DNA from: Agrobacterium tumefaciens
Lineage (GTDB): Bacteria > Pseudomonadota > Alphaproteobacteria > Rhizobiales > Rhizobiaceae
Direction of reading: 5' to 3'
Assembly (NCBI RefSeq): GCF_005221385.1
Contig: NZ_CP039904.1
Span: 868,001-932,000, forward strand
DNA: 64,000 bases
The translations under genes and the position numbers were made by a program. A model generated the notes under the pieces. The model was not told the DNA's origin, ran no database searches, and worked only from the letters and a program-made list of their open reading frames with translations. Of this stretch, positions 61,947 to 64,000 are shown piece after piece. Each line of letters starts with the position of its first letter. The stretch's first letter is position 1.

Positions 61947-63095
61947 ATGCAACTCAAAGACTGCTATAATTTCCACGATTTTCGCCGCATGGCCAAACAG
62001 CGTCTTCCCGGGCCGATCTTCAACTACATAGACGGCGCCGCCGATGACGAGGTAACGTATCGGCGGAACACGGCTGCGTTCGAAAATTGCGATCTTGTTC
62101 CGGATGTGCTGCGCGGCGTGTCCGACGTGGACATGTCGGTCACCGTCATGGGGCAAAAGCTCTCCATGCCGGTCTATTGTTCCCCGACGGCGCTGCAGCG
62201 CCTCTTCCACCATCAGGGAGAGCGAGCGGTCGCGGCCGCGGCGGGAAAATTCGGCACCATGTTCGGCGTCTCCTCGCTCGGCACCACCAGTCTTGAGGAA
62301 GCGCGCCGGATCAGCGGCGGGCCGCAGGTCTATCAGTTCTATTTCCACAAGGATCGTGGCCTCAACCGCGATATGATGGCACGCGCCAAAAGCGCCGGCG
62401 TCGAGACAATGATGCTGACCGTGGACAGCATTACCGGCGGAAACCGCGAGCGCGACAAGCGCACCGGTTTTGCCATCCCCTTCAAGCTCAATCTCTCCGG
62501 CATCGCGCAATTCGCCATCAAGCCGGCCTGGGGCATCAATTATCTGACACATGAGCGCTTCAGCCTGCCACAGCTCGACGGCCACATCAAAATGGATGGC
62601 GGGGCTCTGTCCATCAGCCGCTATTTCACCGAGATGCTGGACCCTTCCATGAACTGGGATGACGTGGCGCAGATGGTACGAGAATGGGATGGGCCTTTCT
62701 GCCTCAAAGGCGTCATGTCGGTTGACGACGCGCGGCGGGCCGTCGAAATCGGCTGCAGCGGCATCGTGCTCTCCAATCATGGCGGTCGCCAGCTCGATGG
62801 TTCCCGCAGCGCCTTCGACCAGCTGGCAGAGATCGTCGATGCGGTTGGCGACCGGATCGATGTGATGATGGATGGCGGCGTACAGCGCGGAACCCATGTC
62901 CTGAAAGCCCTGTCTCTGGGCGCAAAGGCTGTGGGGCTCGGCCGCTATTATCTTTTCCCTCTCGCTGCCGCCGGCCAGCCCGGGGTGGAAAGGGCGCTGG
63001 AAATGATGCGTATCGAAATCGAACGCGGCATGAAGCTGATGGGCTGCACCACTGTCGAGCAGCTGACGCGACGAAATCTACGGTTTCACGGCTAG
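61947..63095 (+). CDS. lldD-like: FMN-dependent alpha-hydroxy acid dehydrogenase (L-lactate dehydrogenase LldD-like)
   Basis: A 382-residue FMN TIM-barrel oxidase of the LldD/glycolate oxidase family. N-terminal YNFHDFRRMAKQRLPGPIFNYIDGAADDE is diagnostic. The catalytic His is in LSNHGGRQLDGS, the phosphate loop is DGGVQRGTHVLKALSLGAKAVGLGRYYL, and PVYCSPTALQRLFHHQGE starts the FMN site. The ATG at 61947 has GAG upstream at 9 bases. The frame is open well upstream, but that region lacks family similarity. It is 285 bases after the LdhA gene. This enzyme would oxidise L-lactate or another 2-hydroxyacid to the keto acid. Confidence 0.93.
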   Translation: MQLKDCYNFHDFRRMAKQRLPGPIFNYIDGAADDEVTYRRNTAAFENCDLVPDVLRGVSDVDMSVTVMGQKLSMPVYCSPTALQRLFHHQGERAVAAAAGKFGTMFGVSSLGTTSLEEARRISGGPQVYQFYFHKDRGLNRDMMARAKSAGVETMMLTVDSITGGNRERDKRTGFAIPFKLNLSGIAQFAIKPAWGINYLTHERFSLPQLDGHIKMDGGALSISRYFTEMLDPSMNWDDVAQMVREWDGPFCLKGVMSVDDARRAVEIGCSGIVLSNHGGRQLDGSRSAFDQLAEIVDAVGDRIDVMMDGGVQRGTHVLKALSLGAKAVGLGRYYLFPLAAAGQPGVERALEMMRIEIERGMKLMGCTTVEQLTRRNLRFHG

Positions 63096-63122
63096 AGCCG
63101 TATTCCGTATTTCCAAGCATGC

Positions 63123-63467
63123 TCACAGCTTCCCGCTGTAGTCACAGGCCATTTCCACCGCGTTTCGCCGATATTCCAGGAGCGCTGCACCGATATTCCA
63201 GATAAGCGCCAAGGATACCAGCACGCAAATGCTACCGGAAATCAAGGAGCGGTGGCGTTTGGCACCCGACAGAAACAGCCAGCCGATGATGGCATAGGCT
63301 GCAAGTGCTGGTACGGCAGGCATCAGAACCGATATAGGCCCGTCGCAATCTGCCGCCTCGATGCCGATGGCGCGATACTCAGCCGGCGTTGTCACGACAC
63401 CGAGGACGGCGACGGGCAACATCGCAGCGAGAACCGCATAACGGAAGAAACGAGGCGTATCGGGCAT
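63123..63467 (-). CDS. Hypothetical membrane protein
   Basis: A 114-residue protein with three hydrophobic segments (FRYAVLAAMLPVAVLGVV, LMPAVPALAAYAIIGWLFL, SICVLVSLALIWNIGAALL), so an inner-membrane protein. It has two cysteines (about 41 and 109). GGAG precedes the ATG. It is convergent with lldD and divergent from the MarR/GNAT gene. No family recognised. Confidence 0.7.
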   Translation of the reverse strand: MPDTPRFFRYAVLAAMLPVAVLGVVTTPAEYRAIGIEAADCDGPISVLMPAVPALAAYAIIGWLFLSGAKRHRSLISGSICVLVSLALIWNIGAALLEYRRNAVEMACDYSGKL

Positions 63468-63660
63468 ATCGGCTCCATAGCCGGATAATTAAATTTAGCG
63501 ACTTGCCCGCAAACTTCCATACGGACTGCTTTAATGGTGTTTTCTCGAAAGCCGCCGTTCAGCAACGTCATGTTGGCGTTCCTGAACGGGAGCTTGCCCT
63601 ATTTTACAGAGAAATCCAGCATTTTACGGAATCCAAACTTGGCAGACAGCGCAGAATGTG

Positions 63661-63687
63661 ATTATAGTTGCATGATGCAACCATAAT
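63661..63687. promoter_or_regulatory. Long inverted repeat, probable operator of the MarR/GNAT gene
   Basis: ATTATAGTTGCAT, a single G and then ATGCAACCATAAT form a 13-1-13 inverted repeat with one mismatched pair. It ends 9 bases before the start codon at 63697. Length, symmetry and position fit a MarR dimer operator used for autorepression. Confidence 0.75.
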
Positions 63688-63696
63688 GGATTTAGC

Positions 63697-64000
63697 ATGC
63701 CCGAACAGTCCCTTCCCATAAATGACATCCGCTTCACCTCGCGTCGGCTTGTCCGTGAACTCGGCTTCATGGGCGGGGATTTCGCCGGCACCGATCTGCC
63801 GCCCTCTGCCGTGCATGCCCTGATCGAGATCGAGACATGCCCGGGCATCACGGCGCGCGATCTGGGGAAGCTTCTGCGGCTCGAAAAATCGAGTGTCAGC
63901 CGCATGCTTCGCAAACTCATTCTGTCCGGGGATGTTCTGGAGGCGGCGGACAGTGAAGATAACCGCATCAAGCGGCTCTATCTGGCCGGACGAGGGCGGG
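63697..64000 (+). CDS. MarR family regulator, probably MarR/GNAT bifunctional (truncated by window end)
   Basis: The first 101 codons are visible: MPEQSLPINDIRFTSRRLVR, then ELGFMGGDFAGTDLPPSAVHALIEIE, followed by the winged-helix TARDLGKLLRLEKSSVSRMLRKLILSGDVLEA and the wing ADSEDNRIKRLYLAG. This N-terminus matches the rhizobial regulators that fuse a MarR DNA-binding domain to a C-terminal N-acetyltransferase; the acetyltransferase part would lie outside the window. The gene runs off the right edge. The start is an ATG, and the long operator immediately precedes it. Confidence 0.85.
   Translation, partial: MPEQSLPINDIRFTSRRLVRELGFMGGDFAGTDLPPSAVHALIEIETCPGITARDLGKLLRLEKSSVSRMLRKLILSGDVLEAADSEDNRIKRLYLAGRGR

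Noticed and set aside
61830..62897. 355-residue minus-strand frame opposite lldD
   Set aside because: Mostly an antisense shadow. Its last about 35 codons (61830-61940) look slightly coding-like, but they have no start or homologue I can recognise.
1..64000. CRISPR arrays, insertion sequences, prophage or defence islands
   Set aside because: I saw no regularly spaced repeats, transposase or phage-like genes; the whole window reads as ordinary chromosomal metabolic DNA.

Overview
The window looks like chromosomal DNA of an Agrobacterium/Rhizobium-type alphaproteobacterium. It is GC-rich, dense in ABC importers with small catabolic operons and GntR/LacI/AraC regulators, and carries a glnT-glxBCD-soxBDAG block and a bifunctional MarR/GNAT regulator typical of Rhizobiaceae. 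There are no insertion sequences, integrases or CRISPR arrays. One tRNA gene is present, tRNA-Ser(CGA).

Region 1 (1-10.7 kb, minus strand) is a catabolic cluster of unknown substrate. It holds a polar-amino-acid-type ABC importer, an iron alcohol dehydrogenase, a DUF1185 protein, an alpha/beta hydrolase, a flavin reductase with a Nudix-like tail, a luciferase-like monooxygenase, an aldehyde dehydrogenase, a NIPSNAP protein and a second solute-binding protein cut by the window edge. A GntR/FCD repressor gene lies upstream. Three copies of one operator-like sequence precede the GntR gene and the two transcription units, at exactly the same distance from the start codon in the latter two, so I propose one regulon.

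Region 2 (10.7-23.1 kb) has two arms, purU-gmaS-glxDCB (minus) and soxBDAG-like genes (plus), with an XRE-cupin and a GlxA-type AraC regulator between them. Together they match the N-methylglutamate pathway: gamma-glutamylmethylamide synthetase, three-subunit N-methylglutamate synthase and four-subunit N-methylglutamate dehydrogenase. This pathway lets agrobacteria use methylamine as a nitrogen source. PurU would drain the one-carbon units. The gmaS gene lies between two intrinsic terminators.

Region 3 (23.1-31.4 kb) is a LacI regulator, a ribose-type ABC importer, three xylose-isomerase-like TIM barrels and a Gfo/Idh/MocA dehydrogenase, probably for a sugar or cyclitol that is not identifiable from sequence. 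A lone Tat-exported agmatine deiminase, a small hypothetical gene and the tRNA follow.

Region 4 (33.9-45.2 kb) has a dipeptide-type importer plus a DapA/NanA-family lyase on the minus strand, diverging from a sialidase-like protein, a PdxA2-type dehydrogenase and an iron alcohol dehydrogenase. A GntR regulator and a DUF1537 acid-sugar kinase complete it. It suggests catabolism of a four-carbon acid sugar, possibly released from a larger conjugate.

Region 5 (45.4-64 kb) contains an unusual ATP-grasp/polysaccharide-deacetylase fusion, a YciA thioesterase with a frameshifted tail, an SbmA/YddA-like ABC protein whose ATPase motifs are all degraded, a transglutaminase/ATP-grasp/alpha-E operon, a TadG-like protein, an ABC-F ATPase, D- and L-2-hydroxyacid dehydrogenases, and a MarR/GNAT regulator behind a long inverted repeat.
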